Positions 45,801 to 54,998 of a stretch of DNA of 64,000 nucleotides are shown piece by piece. Origin of the DNA: Veillonella sp. T11011-6. Its GTDB lineage: Bacteria > Bacillota > Negativicutes > Veillonellales > Veillonellaceae. A model generated the notes under the pieces. That model made no database searches, was not told where the DNA came from, and saw only the letters and a list, made by a program, of their open reading frames with translations. Position 1 is the first letter of the stretch. Every line of letters begins with the position of its first letter. The stretch lies in NCBI RefSeq assembly GCF_002959755.1, contig NZ_PPCW01000004.1:310001-374000 (forward strand), read 5' to 3'. A program made the translations under genes and the position numbers.

Positions 45801-46683
45801 GGAACTGATCTTTAATAAAGGTGTCTATATGCTTACACGCTTCGCCCATATCATCCCAGGTTTGAGCATTTGAAAGCATGCCTAGTGCAGCCAATTGGTT
45901 ATCATATATGTTTTGCCATTTATGAGGCCCCACTGGATCTAGCAAAATTTGTTCCATCCGCTCTAAGCGCTCACGAATGCGGTCTATAACAGCTATATGT
46001 TGATCCCACATATATTGGCCCCATAGCGTATCGCTTGGGTTTATTTCCATTGCCTCTTTATAAGGTGCTAATGCTTTACGTAGCCATCCATCAGGATTAG
46101 CAAGGGACATAGCGTAGTTATACAAAGACATAATCTTTGCCGTTAAGCCTGCATCAGATTTATCATCGCTGAAAAAGTCCGCCAATTCATAGATATTATA
46201 AAGGCCCTCTTCATAGGATTTAGTCAATAAATCGGCTAATACCTCTTGTTGTAAGAGTGCCATTTCTGCTTCGTTACCAATGCGAGCCGTTGGATTAATA
46301 TCAAGCTTATAGAAATAGGAACGAATCACCCATTGGCAGAAAGAGTGCAACGTAGAAATATGCGCAGACGGTAAGAGATTAAGCTGTCGTTCAAGACGCT
46401 CTTGCATGACCGCATCATCGGTAGACTCCATGGCTTTTGCCAAAGCAAGCCCAATACGAGCACTCATCTCTTGTGCCGCCGCCTTTGTAAAGGTTACAAC
46501 CATGAGCTCTTGTACGGACAAAGGATTATCCATATCCTTTAAACGCGTAATGATACGCTCTACGAGAACTGCCGTTTTACCTGAGCCAGCCGCTGCTGCT
46601 ACGAGCAAGGTTTGATTATCTAAAGACGAATCTTTAGGAGCTATGATGGCAGACTCCTGCTCTGGCGTCCATTTAACACCCAT
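42883..46683 (-). CDS. addA: ATP-dependent helicase/nuclease subunit A
   Basis: This is the motor and 3'-strand nuclease of the AddAB complex, which resects double-strand breaks for RecA. The ATG at 46683 (1266 aa) follows AAGGAGG by 8 bases. The UvrD-type Walker A lies at AAAGSGKTAVLVERI (residues about 31-45), Walker B at VDEYQDTNGVQ, and later helicase motifs at NFRSHENIL and MTIHKSKGLEFPVVF. The C-terminal RecB-type nuclease has GIIDTAFEEDGEWVLVDYKTD. It overlaps the end of addB by 11 bases. Confidence 0.96.
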   Translation of the reverse strand: MGVKWTPEQESAIIAPKDSSLDNQTLLVAAAAGSGKTAVLVERIITRLKDMDNPLSVQELMVVTFTKAAAQEMSARIGLALAKAMESTDDAVMQERLERQLNLLPSAHISTLHSFCQWVIRSYFYKLDINPTARIGNEAEMALLQQEVLADLLTKSYEEGLYNIYELADFFSDDKSDAGLTAKIMSLYNYAMSLANPDGWLRKALAPYKEAMEINPSDTLWGQYMWDQHIAVIDRIRERLERMEQILLDPVGPHKWQNIYDNQLAALGMLSNAQTWDDMGEACKHIDTFIKDQFRMGSKEAQSYDPILVAEFKSLGAQNKDDLKAMQASVFTVPEATLQEQFKAQYPIIEGLVELTIAFHQAYRDMKQEQGIMDFSDLEHLCLALLVEPGTEDDPQPSDVARELQDTFKEIMVDEYQDTNGVQETIINLISRVDNRFYVGDVKQAIYSFRMADSSLFMEKYNTYGGNDAVERRIDLAKNFRSHENILAATNFLFYQIMTEEAAELNYTEAESLIPGRIVEDAPEDWVGGDVELQLLDVSKDTLGASESDEDEGDDPENNERELDFIIQKIKEIHAAKKQVQNPDGTFRQIEWRDFAILRRSLAGWGTRAVEAMRQAGIPAVVNERDGYFEAQEIQLLLALLSIIDNPEQDLPMAAVLHSGLVGLDANELGALRLSGEGSLWSLMPAYAEAAQDERLLSFIGHMERWRTLSRRHGVTDLLWDIYESQDYVNYVGAMPNGLVRRANVLALYDRAKGYEASGFRGLFRFLRFVESLRDSNQDMPLANVVSEADNVVRIMTIHKSKGLEFPVVFLSGMQKKFNMMDLRSELLIDKNAGLGLKGYFPDIRVSFPTMPWFYVKDVKEAALKAEEQRILYVALTRARDKLFMTGFVKGFKNSKGGLSTLGELIKNAASVEGQQLPTDIITQANTYLEWLIMGFARHLDGGNPLRVAIEYEGPTYFDLPDKKCRIKVEIHDGSLYGDLDYKADIDETTINKVRELKAVNSVELPQEIVDRFNYTYPYSDATRRTAKISVSELKRRFQERELEAGTIDTLNTPTEAVDMVEAGSQRAVSGAILGQSNDLANSVFGRKPQALQSEEDVLTGAQWGTLMHEAMQWLPLTEYTQDSLTKELDALVTKGTFTEEERNLLSDTSLYKFFSSNLGKRLINAKRIERELPFSMLFEGKRVYDTLEDGENLFLQGIIDTAFEEDGEWVLVDYKTDRVKSGEDLIKRYKIQMDLYKEALQRLTGMPVKACYIYSFRLHDAIIID

Positions 46684-49600
46684 AGTTTTCACCTCCTTCG
46701 TTACTATTATTTCTATCGTTACTGTTGTTTCCGTCGTTTAAGACCTCTTTCATTCGTTCTAATGCATCATCTTCAGATAATCCTGACAGATAATTGTATT
46801 TATTACGACTAGAGTCAAAACGACATACCGTATGATAATCACAGTACGTACAAGGTCTAAAGCCATTCAATTGATATGGCTTAATTGGGAATTGGCCATC
46901 TCCAATATTACGCCCTGTTTCAGCCATGACGTGATTGGTATAACGACACAACACATCAAATTCTCCTGGGTTCTTAACCTTGCGCAAGTCTCTATTAGAA
47001 ATAGTTTGATCCTTCTTCGTCGCAATTGGCACATACGGGCCCTGTTTTGCACCATAAGATAAGAACTTATTATCAATATGCGTCAACAACTCAATATCAT
47101 CTGAGAAGTACCCACTATTTTGCCATGCATTACTTTCCTTAGCCAATGACACTGCATCTTCATAAGATATAGGTGTACCTGCAGGGATTTTAGGGTTCTT
47201 CACATAGGAATACACTACAGCCGCAGGCGACATAGATTTTCCTTCTGCTTTGCCATAAGCGGATTCTAAGGCCAATAGATAGGTCATGAGCTGCAATTTA
47301 AGACCATAGTACACATCTTGGGCTGTTACATGAGCGCCACCCGATTTGTAGTCAATAACCATACCATAGGTTTGACCATCTCGAGTATATTCATCGATGC
47401 GGTCAATTTGACCAATAAGTCGTAAATAACGGTCTTCCCCAAGAGGCACCCGAATCGGATCCCAGCCGCCTTGACGTCCAAAATCTTGCTCTAAGTATTT
47501 TGTATCAAAATCACTGCGCTTGGACCACTCAACAAGGCGGTCTACCGTCACATGTAATGTTCGTTGTACACGCTGCTCGATTGCCTTTTGGTAAGCATCG
47601 CTCGTTTCCTCACCAGAATGATTTTCTTGTAAGATTTCATCTGCTACAGAGCGACATAGGTTAAGTTGATCTTCTTCGTTAAGATCACGCCATTGTTTAT
47701 TATTTTCTAGTAGATAATTACCTAAACGCTCTAAATTAGCATGTAAGAATGTACCAATTTCAGGAGCACCAAAAGAACGCACACGACGTGGCTCTAGCTT
47801 CAAACCATATTGAGCATAGAACTTGAACGGACATTGTTGGTATCGCTCTAAACGCGTCACAGAACCAGACATGTAGCCTTTAGATAAGAACAATCCATTC
47901 ACTAAATCCTTTGTAATGACCGGTACATCGTTATTATCTCGAATACCACGAGACACCTCACCTAAACGTGGACGGTAAGTGTCGCTTTCACGAGCCCAGT
48001 TATAGAGGCCCCACCACAGTGGATTGACCTCATGACCACTAAAGAGGGCACCCCAACGCTCAGATAATAAGGATAAACTTTGGAGCGGACGCCACACATA
48101 TTCCTGCTCTGTATCAGGCTCTATGGATAACGGAATATCTACAGCCTTACCGACATACCCGAGGGATTCTAAGCGCTTCACCACGAGGGATGGTTCAAGA
48201 CCGGTTCCATCTTCACCAGAACTTGCATAGGACAGCGTCAAGGAATCGGATGCCCGCGTCATAGCTAGGTATAATAGGAAATTTTCGTTGAAAGCCTTCG
48301 GCAAAGCACCTTCAGCAAGGGTAATACCTGCATCGGCTAACTCTTGGCGTTCCTTATCCTTAATAAGGCCTTCATCGCCCATGCTTTGTGGGAATACGCC
48401 TTGATTGAGGCCCATGACGAATACCTTAGGCCACCATTGGCTATAACCACGTTCGATGGTGGTGATTACCACATGGTCCAAGGACGGAGGAATCATAGAA
48501 TAATTTACATCGCTCAAGCCTTCTTCGAGGAGCAACATTATCTCATCTAAGGTCAACACTTCATCCTTCATGACCATAGAGATTTCGTCTATGAAAGAAA
48601 TAACTGCATTGTACATCTGTTCATGGCTGGCTTTGGACTCTTGATCGCCCATGGCTTCTGCGTCCTTCGCCCACTCATAGAGGCGCTGTGGAACTTGCAA
48701 GGTTTCTAATAGACCATAGAGCTGTTCGCCCCATTCAGACCCCGTATGGCCTTCGCTATGAGCAGCAAAGTCAAACCATGGAGATAATATATCCATAATG
48801 GTTTGTCGTGCTTGATTAACACGGAATCTACGCGGTGCATCAGGGTGACTTTCTTCATCTTGCCCCTCGTGGAAACCGCGTAAGTACGGCCAGCTTTCAC
48901 GTTCCCATTTATAATGGTCAATACCAAACTCGAGCACATAGTTCTCTAATTCATCTACAGCCTCACGAGTAAGAGGCATCAAATCTGTTTTCAGCAAGAG
49001 GAACATGCTGTCTCGGCTGTAACTATGGCGCACAATATCAAAGAGAGCCGTCAATAATTCGCCTAAGGGATGATTTTTCATAGGCCGTTGGCGGTCGATG
49101 AAGTGTGGAATACCGTAGCGGGCAAAAACCTTTTCTAAGGTATCTCCGTACGTTTCGGACTCGCGAAGCATGATACATACATCGCGGTAACGTGCCTCTG
49201 GAGAAGACTCCACATAGGCTAAAATACGGCGAGCCACCGCATCAGCTTCCCGTTCTCTGTTATAGCCACGAATAAGCGGAATCGTAGTATCTGTAGTATT
49301 TTGCTTGCTAGGACTAGTAAAGTAATTAGATTCTAATTCTTGTACGATTTGAGGGCCCCGTTTCCCGTCAAAACCAACCCAGTTAATACTAGATCCATAA
49401 CGAGCCACTAAGGTGTCATAAATTTCTAAAGGACGACTGAAGAGATGTTCCCCTCGACGAGCGAGATTTAACGCCTTCGGAGCCATCGGTAAGTCGATGG
49501 TTATAACCGCTTCCTTAGCCAAATCAAATAAGGTATAGATCAACTCGTAATGTGTAGGCGTAAACCAATGGAAGCCATCGATAAAGACATGACTATTTTC

Positions 49601-50185
49601 CATCAGAGGAGACTGTGGCAAAGCCTCAACAATTTCCATGATAGGATCGATATCGCGTTCCCCATGACGGCTGATTTCCTCTTCATAAGCGGCCATACAA
49701 ATGGCAAGTTCCCGCAATTTCTTTTGTAATACTTTATTTTTAACAGACTCCGCTCCACGTTCTAGGTCTGTAGGACCTACGCGGAATGCGCGAAACTCAG
49801 AAAAGAGTTGTTGCAATACAGAAGAAAACTCAGGACGTTTTGTAGCCTGTTCTAAGAGGCCTAATTCCTTTTGTTTTCGTTTCATAACAAGGCGCAACAA
49901 CATAGACCGGCCAAAGCTAGATAAGCTTGATTGACCGGCCCCCTTAGAGCCTATGGATTGATATACTTGGTACCCCAAACGACCAAAGCCTACGACGCGA
50001 ACTGTAGTAAAGCCTTTTTCAGGCATAAATTCAGCAAGCTCCCGTTCTACCCGATAGGTCGCTGGTTCAGGAACGAGTAAGATTATCGGTTCCCCTGGAC
50101 AATCGGTCATGACTTGACGTATCCGTTCATATACGGCACGTGTCTTACCAGATCCTGCTCGTCCATAATAGACGCTAATACTCAT
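46673..50185 (-). CDS. addB: ATP-dependent helicase/nuclease subunit B
   Basis: This is the second nuclease subunit of AddAB (1170 aa). GGGAGGTCTC precedes the ATG. An N-terminal Walker A (YGRAGSGKTRAVYERI) begins an inactivated helicase. The C-terminal nuclease is bracketed by iron-sulfur ligands: CPFKFYAQYGL near residue 785 and CTYCDYHTVC near 1112. MVIDYKSGG marks the catalytic core. The last 20 residues are rich in Asn, Ser and Gly and are probably unstructured. First gene of the addBA operon; a 13-bp palindrome lies in its leader. Confidence 0.96.
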   Translation of the reverse strand: MSISVYYGRAGSGKTRAVYERIRQVMTDCPGEPIILLVPEPATYRVERELAEFMPEKGFTTVRVVGFGRLGYQVYQSIGSKGAGQSSLSSFGRSMLLRLVMKRKQKELGLLEQATKRPEFSSVLQQLFSEFRAFRVGPTDLERGAESVKNKVLQKKLRELAICMAAYEEEISRHGERDIDPIMEIVEALPQSPLMENSHVFIDGFHWFTPTHYELIYTLFDLAKEAVITIDLPMAPKALNLARRGEHLFSRPLEIYDTLVARYGSSINWVGFDGKRGPQIVQELESNYFTSPSKQNTTDTTIPLIRGYNREREADAVARRILAYVESSPEARYRDVCIMLRESETYGDTLEKVFARYGIPHFIDRQRPMKNHPLGELLTALFDIVRHSYSRDSMFLLLKTDLMPLTREAVDELENYVLEFGIDHYKWERESWPYLRGFHEGQDEESHPDAPRRFRVNQARQTIMDILSPWFDFAAHSEGHTGSEWGEQLYGLLETLQVPQRLYEWAKDAEAMGDQESKASHEQMYNAVISFIDEISMVMKDEVLTLDEIMLLLEEGLSDVNYSMIPPSLDHVVITTIERGYSQWWPKVFVMGLNQGVFPQSMGDEGLIKDKERQELADAGITLAEGALPKAFNENFLLYLAMTRASDSLTLSYASSGEDGTGLEPSLVVKRLESLGYVGKAVDIPLSIEPDTEQEYVWRPLQSLSLLSERWGALFSGHEVNPLWWGLYNWARESDTYRPRLGEVSRGIRDNNDVPVITKDLVNGLFLSKGYMSGSVTRLERYQQCPFKFYAQYGLKLEPRRVRSFGAPEIGTFLHANLERLGNYLLENNKQWRDLNEEDQLNLCRSVADEILQENHSGEETSDAYQKAIEQRVQRTLHVTVDRLVEWSKRSDFDTKYLEQDFGRQGGWDPIRVPLGEDRYLRLIGQIDRIDEYTRDGQTYGMVIDYKSGGAHVTAQDVYYGLKLQLMTYLLALESAYGKAEGKSMSPAAVVYSYVKNPKIPAGTPISYEDAVSLAKESNAWQNSGYFSDDIELLTHIDNKFLSYGAKQGPYVPIATKKDQTISNRDLRKVKNPGEFDVLCRYTNHVMAETGRNIGDGQFPIKPYQLNGFRPCTYCDYHTVCRFDSSRNKYNYLSGLSEDDALERMKEVLNDGNNSNDRNNSNEGGENYGC

Positions 50186-50519
50186 GAGACCTCCCTAGTG
50201 AAACTTTCACCATCTCAATTTATAGAAATCACAAACTTCATCTTATTTTTAAATTTCTTTTCCTTAGGTATAGATTTAAACTAAATTTTTCGATATAATA
50301 TATTACTATACTACGTATTATTATATAGTAATATGATATTCTGTGCCTAATTATGGGGTAATTAAAGGCAAATTGTACAATATTTGACTCATTAGATTAA
50401 ATTTGTTTATAATTAAGAAAATATTTTATATTTTATTTACAATTAACAGAATTTCATATATAATACAGATTAGTATTTGTGTTATTTGTAAAAAATCATG
50501 TATTTAGGAGTGAATTATT
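50186..50519. promoter_or_regulatory. Divergent control region, addB and exported protein
   Basis: About 330 AT-rich bases without a gene. GTGAAACTTTCAC (50198-50210), a perfect 13-bp palindrome, lies 13 bases upstream of addB. The rightward promoter is listed separately. Confidence 0.5.
50436..50464 (+). promoter_or_regulatory. Strong sigma-70-type promoter of the exported protein gene
   Basis: TTTACA (50436-50441), a 17-base spacer and TATAAT (50459-50464), 56 bases before the start. The flanks are very AT-rich, as in strong promoters. Confidence 0.75.
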
Positions 50520-51497
50520 ATGAACAAAAAACATTTAGCAGCTGCTTTCGCAGTATTCGCAGCTACAACTATGTCTTTCTCTGCTTTCGCAGCATCCGTT
50601 GATGCTAACGCACGCGCTTACGAACGTGCTGCAGCTGAACAATATACTTACGCTGCACCTCAAGCAGCTACACCAGCGTACCAATCTGGTTATGTAACAA
50701 GCGCACCACGCCCTGGTTACAAACCATTACCAGCAGTACCTTACACAGCAGGTGACATGGCTCAACAAATGCCTGTATCCAAAGAATTGGGCGACCCAAT
50801 CTTTGTAGCACCTCAAACAACAGCTGTAGGTCTTCAAATCATGGATCCTATCGCTACTAACAACCAACCTGTATACCAAGAAACTGTAACTTCCGTAACA
50901 GCTAATGGCAACGGCAGTGCATATGTTTCCCGTTACAAAACTAACCAATTGAACGCATTCGACTTATTGTTGAACGGCAAATCCTATACATACGACTTGC
51001 CAGCATACACTAACGGCTACCAAGTTAAAACTGCTAGCTCCTATAACCGTGCTGGTGACGGCGTTGCAAACGTATTCTCTACAAACGTAATCACTGAAGC
51101 AGTTGTAAACAACAACTCCTTGCGTATCACTGTTAACATGACTCAACCAACAGCTGTAGCAGCTGCTAAATTGCGTTCCATGCAACAAACTGGTCAAGTA
51201 GCAGGTGGCGAAGTAGCGGCATTGTTCGCTTACAATGAAAGCTATGATGGTGTAAAACAAGCTGCTCATTACGATGTATTCAACAACGGCGGCCGTTACA
51301 TCGTTGTTAAATCCGGTGCTGTAACTGTTCCAAACGGTGCACAACACCCTTACGCAACTGCATTGTTCGCAGTAACTGATGACACTGTAGCTGCTGTAAC
51401 AGTATCTGGCAACACTGCTGATGCTTACGATTTAGTAAAAGGTACTGCATACGCAATCGCTCAATCCGCTCGCGTATCTAACGCACGTACTCGCTAA
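50520..51497 (+). CDS. Exported hypothetical protein, probably abundant
   Basis: This 325-residue protein has a clear signal peptide (TTMSFSAFAA). TAGGAGTG precedes the ATG. Residues 25-90 are low-complexity, rich in Ala, Tyr and Pro, with repeated PxYxSGY and PGYKPLP-like turns. Residues about 110-320 form a folded beta-rich domain of uncertain family, with FDLLLNGKSYTYDLPAY and RYIVVKSGAVTVPNGAQHPYATALF. No membrane anchor or SLH domain is present. The strong promoter and even codon choice suggest high expression. Function unknown. Confidence 0.82.
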   Translation: MNKKHLAAAFAVFAATTMSFSAFAASVDANARAYERAAAEQYTYAAPQAATPAYQSGYVTSAPRPGYKPLPAVPYTAGDMAQQMPVSKELGDPIFVAPQTTAVGLQIMDPIATNNQPVYQETVTSVTANGNGSAYVSRYKTNQLNAFDLLLNGKSYTYDLPAYTNGYQVKTASSYNRAGDGVANVFSTNVITEAVVNNNSLRITVNMTQPTAVAAAKLRSMQQTGQVAGGEVAALFAYNESYDGVKQAAHYDVFNNGGRYIVVKSGAVTVPNGAQHPYATALFAVTDDTVAAVTVSGNTADAYDLVKGTAYAIAQSARVSNARTR

Positions 51498-51576
51498 TTT
51501 AAACTACAATTCGTTACGAATTAAATATAATGGTGAAAGCTACAAGCCTTCACATATAAAGACTATATAAATCACT

Positions 51577-51614
51577 AAATCCCCGAATGAGGTATCTCAT
51601 TCGGGGATTTTTTT
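51577..51614 (+). terminator. Terminator of the exported protein gene
   Basis: AAATCCCCGAATGAG-gtat-CTCATTCGGGGATTT followed by TTTT. Confidence 0.9.
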
Positions 51615-51747
51615 AGCTAATTATAAATCTCAGGATCTAAGGGCTAACCTTCATACCTAAGCAAATTAAGATGTCGCATATTACCAACTAGGTCCTAAAC
51701 TTGATGAATTGATGAATTGATGAATGATTAGTTTTATGATTCTTTAA

Positions 51748-52296
51748 TTATAGTCTTGTAAAGATCTCTAATGCCTTATAGGCCATCAAACGATAGCCAC
51801 GCGCATTGGGATGTACTTCACCAGCAAAGACAATTTGGCCGATTTGATCTGCTTCATATAAAGTTGTATAGAAGTCTATAACCTTTAAGTCATGCTCTTC
51901 TGCATAAGCTTTTAATTGTTCATTTACATCTCGCACAACAAGGTCTAACCCATCCATATCGCTATCGATTTGTGTTTCCAAACCAATAATTACCTTCCCC
52001 TTTGTGCTCGCTAATTCAATGGCTTTCACCAAGGTCTTGAACACATACGCACTATCTCGACCTTGCAATATATCATTAGTGCCACACATTAAGAAGATAT
52101 GACGCGTTGGGTCAGCTACAGCTGTAGGCAGCCATTTTTCAATATTATAAATCATGCCTTGCACAGAGCATCCATCTTCACCATAATTTGTAAAATGTAC
52201 ATTCTCTATAGATGCATCACAGATTTCAACCCATCCTTGGCCATAAGGCACATCATAACCACGGGTAATACTATCGCCAAAACAGATAATTTCCAT
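51748..52296 (-). CDS. SGNH/GDSL-family hydrolase
   Basis: This lipase/esterase-type hydrolase has 182 aa from the ATG at 52296, which ATAGGAGG precedes; the longer reading starts before the site. The four SGNH blocks are visible: ICFGDSITRG (nucleophile Ser), the NYGEDGCS Gly, LMCGTNDIL (Asn) and GEVHPNARGY (His). There is no signal peptide, so it is probably cytoplasmic. Substrate unknown; arylesterase-like TesA relatives are the nearest type. Confidence 0.88.
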   Translation of the reverse strand: MEIICFGDSITRGYDVPYGQGWVEICDASIENVHFTNYGEDGCSVQGMIYNIEKWLPTAVADPTRHIFLMCGTNDILQGRDSAYVFKTLVKAIELASTKGKVIIGLETQIDSDMDGLDLVVRDVNEQLKAYAEEHDLKVIDFYTTLYEADQIGQIVFAGEVHPNARGYRLMAYKALEIFTRL

Positions 52297-52439
52297 ATCA
52301 AGACCTCCTATACTATGCAATAATCATATAACAAAAAGATGATTATACACAATATACATATTATGGAGTTTTATATGCATTTCTCATGGAATTACATGTA
52401 TGACTATGGTATACTAATTCCACATAAGAGAGGTCAAAG

Positions 52440-53237
52440 ATGAGAAAACTATATCCCTTTTTAATACTAGCATTAGCAACATTACAATCTGCTAGTGCCA
52501 TTTCACAATATGAATTAGAGAACAAGCCTACGCAATACCAAGTAGCTTATAATAGCCCTTCAGAGACTGTGTATATCGACTTAAGTACAATCAGTCTAGC
52601 ACAGGCAGGTCCTACGTATAGTACGCTTCATGCTCGTACAATTAGTCTGTATAAAAATCAGAATATCATAGCCGATTATTCAACTAATTATACATATCAT
52701 CGAGGTAATACATCTAAAGATATTTATCTTATGGATTGGCATGTAGCACCGGCGAAATTCTACCAAGTAAATGGTGCTCCTATAGGAGCTGCTAACAATC
52801 AGCGCTCCGTCCTATCTACAGGTGCTCATGTCGCTACAAAGGGTTCTGCCGTAGCTGAAATAGGACAATTTATTTTACATAATGCATTGGAAATGGAACG
52901 TATTACATATACTTCTACGAACCCCTATGTACCGCCACGTCCATATAAGCCAATCAATACACCACCTCCTACAGAAGGTAAGCCATTATTTGGTGTTCAA
53001 CCACCACCAGGCGTATATAAACCGCTAAACCAATTAGAATCACCTTATACTTCTAATCAACCACGGTTAACACCATCTAAACTAGGTGTATATGGTCCTG
53101 TCCCACCACCTTCTCCACAAGGTCCAAGACCTAGTGACTGGATCCTTGATATCCAAAATCAAGATATGCCAGATCCTAATACACCTATGAGTGAATGGAG
53201 ACCGCAACCGGACTATCACGCACCACAAAAACCATAG
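52440..53237 (+). CDS. Exported hypothetical protein with Pro-rich tail
   Basis: This 265-residue protein begins with a signal peptide (LATLQSASA) and is preceded by AGAGAGGT. Residues about 20-165 form a beta-rich domain with ETVYIDLSTISLAQ and YSTLHARTISLYKN. This recalls surface-adhesin-E-type modules, but only weakly. Residues 165-265 are Pro-rich with short repeats (YKPINTPPP, QPPPGVYKPLN), probably an unfolded wall-spanning stretch. Single gene followed by a strong terminator. Function unknown. Confidence 0.78.
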   Translation: MRKLYPFLILALATLQSASAISQYELENKPTQYQVAYNSPSETVYIDLSTISLAQAGPTYSTLHARTISLYKNQNIIADYSTNYTYHRGNTSKDIYLMDWHVAPAKFYQVNGAPIGAANNQRSVLSTGAHVATKGSAVAEIGQFILHNALEMERITYTSTNPYVPPRPYKPINTPPPTEGKPLFGVQPPPGVYKPLNQLESPYTSNQPRLTPSKLGVYGPVPPPSPQGPRPSDWILDIQNQDMPDPNTPMSEWRPQPDYHAPQKP

Positions 53238-53260
53238 GCAATATAACTAATATAAAAACG

Positions 53261-53311
53261 AAAGAGACTGAACAGCCTCCTACCTTAGGAGAACTGTTCA
53301 GTCTCTTTTTT
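53261..53311 (+). terminator. Terminator after the Pro-rich exported protein gene
   Basis: AAAGAGACTGAACAG and its complement enclose a smaller CTCC/GGAG hairpin; T-run follows. Confidence 0.88.
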
Positions 53312-53363
53312 CATATTTTGTTTCTATACGATCAGATGAATGTATTATATTGATACTTTCACA

Positions 53364-54587
53364 TTATTTAAGACGTACAAAGAACAATGCGATGGCACCG
53401 ATAACAGGAGCGATGGCAAGAGTCATCAATGCAGATTGATAACTACCTGTAGCAGTTAACATGCTACCTAAAATCATAGGTGCCAACATAACACCGATTT
53501 GGTTAAATAAGTTTACAAATCCTGCTGTTGTACCTCGTAAATGAGGTGCTGCGGATTGAATTACGAGAGCATTGGTCAATGCACTATGCATGAAAGCGCC
53601 AATACCAAGGATTGGACCTGTTATAAAGAGCATATCTGGATTTGTAGTGCTCGCAAAGAGGATCAATGCTGGTGCGAATAAGAACATAACAAGAGCTACT
53701 AAATGGTTTTTCTTAATCGGTAAGATATCCGACAAGATACCGATGGTCGGCTTTGCAATAAGGGCTGCTAAACCAAAGGCAGACATTACATGACCTGCAT
53801 AGATAGCATTAACGCCGAGCTGTTTAACCATGTACAAATTTGACCATTGAGCCACGGCCCAGGTAGCACCTGTAGCAAAGAAGCCTGCAAAGGCAAGACA
53901 ACAAATATTGCGATTTTTCAAAACATGTAGCAAATTTTCCTTTAAGGAAGTTTTTTCCCCTATATGCGCAGACGCAGCACTCGCCTCTGCTTCTCGTTGC
54001 GCCAAGATTTCAGCACTTGGTTTACGAACAGTGAAATAGCTAAGAATGAAAACAAGGATTGGTAATACAGCTGTTAAGAGGAATGCATTTTGCCAACCAT
54101 AATTAGTAGCTACATATGGTGCGTAAAGGTTTACAGTGGTCAATCCAAGGGATGTACAGGACATAAAAATACCCACTGCAGCACCACGTTGATTAGGACC
54201 AAAATAATCCCCAATAGCACTTAAGCAAGATGCTTGAACTGGACCAGATACGATACCTAATAAGAAGCGCAATACCCAACCATAGGTGTAATTATCGATG
54301 GTACTCATTAATGCCGTAATAACAGCCATGGCAAGCAAGCTAAACAAAATGGTATAACGGTAACCAATTCGATCCGCTAAGATACCACCTGGTAAAACCA
54401 TGATGGCATAACCCATATAAAAGGCGGATAAATAAGCCGTACCCATTTGAGGCGTGAAACTCAACGCTTCATTAACAATAGGCATCAAGGACGCCCAAGA
54501 TAAGCGCATAACAAAACTAATCAAAAATGTTAGCCATACGCTGACAAGAATTAAAATCTGAGTTCGTGAGAAACTAAGTCGATTCAT
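53364..54587 (-). CDS. Major facilitator superfamily transporter
   Basis: A 407-residue, 12-helix secondary carrier. GAAAGGAGCTC precedes the ATG. The MFS loop 2-3 motif appears as GGILADRIGYRYT, and the central soluble loop (SAEILAQREAEASAASAHIGEKTSLKENL) divides two six-helix halves. The pattern is close to anion:cation or sugar-acid symporters (ACS family), with MGTAYLSAFYMGYAIMVLPGG. Substrate not assigned. tRNA-Ser lies upstream on the same strand. Confidence 0.88.
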   Translation of the reverse strand: MNRLSFSRTQILILVSVWLTFLISFVMRLSWASLMPIVNEALSFTPQMGTAYLSAFYMGYAIMVLPGGILADRIGYRYTILFSLLAMAVITALMSTIDNYTYGWVLRFLLGIVSGPVQASCLSAIGDYFGPNQRGAAVGIFMSCTSLGLTTVNLYAPYVATNYGWQNAFLLTAVLPILVFILSYFTVRKPSAEILAQREAEASAASAHIGEKTSLKENLLHVLKNRNICCLAFAGFFATGATWAVAQWSNLYMVKQLGVNAIYAGHVMSAFGLAALIAKPTIGILSDILPIKKNHLVALVMFLFAPALILFASTTNPDMLFITGPILGIGAFMHSALTNALVIQSAAPHLRGTTAGFVNLFNQIGVMLAPMILGSMLTATGSYQSALMTLAIAPVIGAIALFFVRLK

Positions 54588-54681
54588 ACGAGCTCCTTTC
54601 TACAGAATAAAAACATATAAAGTAATCATACTATAAATACAGGGTATATTACAAACTTCAAAGATTAACAAAATACAATAA

Positions 54682-54714
54682 AAAGCCCTCTAGGCATAAC
54701 CTAAAGGGCTTTCT
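54682..54714 (-). terminator. Terminator of tRNA-Ser
   Basis: AAAGCCCTCTAGG with CCTAAAGGGCTTT, T5 on the minus strand, just past the tRNA 3' end. Confidence 0.8.
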
Positions 54715-54720
54715 AAATTG

Positions 54721-54809
54721 TGGCGGAGAGGGTGGGATTCGAACCCACGGCCCCTTGCGGAGTCACTGGTTTTCAAGACCAGCTCCTTAAACCACTCGGA
54801 CACCTCTCC
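54721..54809 (-). tRNA. tRNA-Ser (anticodon TGA)
   Basis: The minus strand reads GGAGAGGTGTCCGAGTGG at the 5' end and ends CCTCTCCGCCA with an encoded CCA. The anticodon arm is CTGGT-CTTGAAA-ACCAG, giving anticodon TGA for UCA codons. A long variable arm (GTGACTCCGCAAGGGGCC) is typical of serine tRNAs, and the T-arm GGGTTCGAATCCC is canonical. Confidence 0.97.
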
Positions 54810-54868
54810 ATAACGGTATTATTATATCAGATTGGCCCAATAATAAGCAACAACGTAATATAAGACAA

Positions 54869-54899
54869 GAAAAAAGCTGGCTCAAAGCCAGCTTTTTCC
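54869..54899 (-). terminator. Terminator of the corA-like gene
   Basis: AAAAAGCTGGC-tcaaa-GCCAGCTTTTT; T-run on both sides, 100 bases past the corA-like stop. Confidence 0.8.
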
Positions 54900-54998
54900 A
54901 TGTGTATTTAATGTTGAGTAAAGTTTTCAACTATTTACTATCAAATTATACTTTCATCTATTTGCTACGGAATTAAGCATTCAACTAACTCTCAAAAA

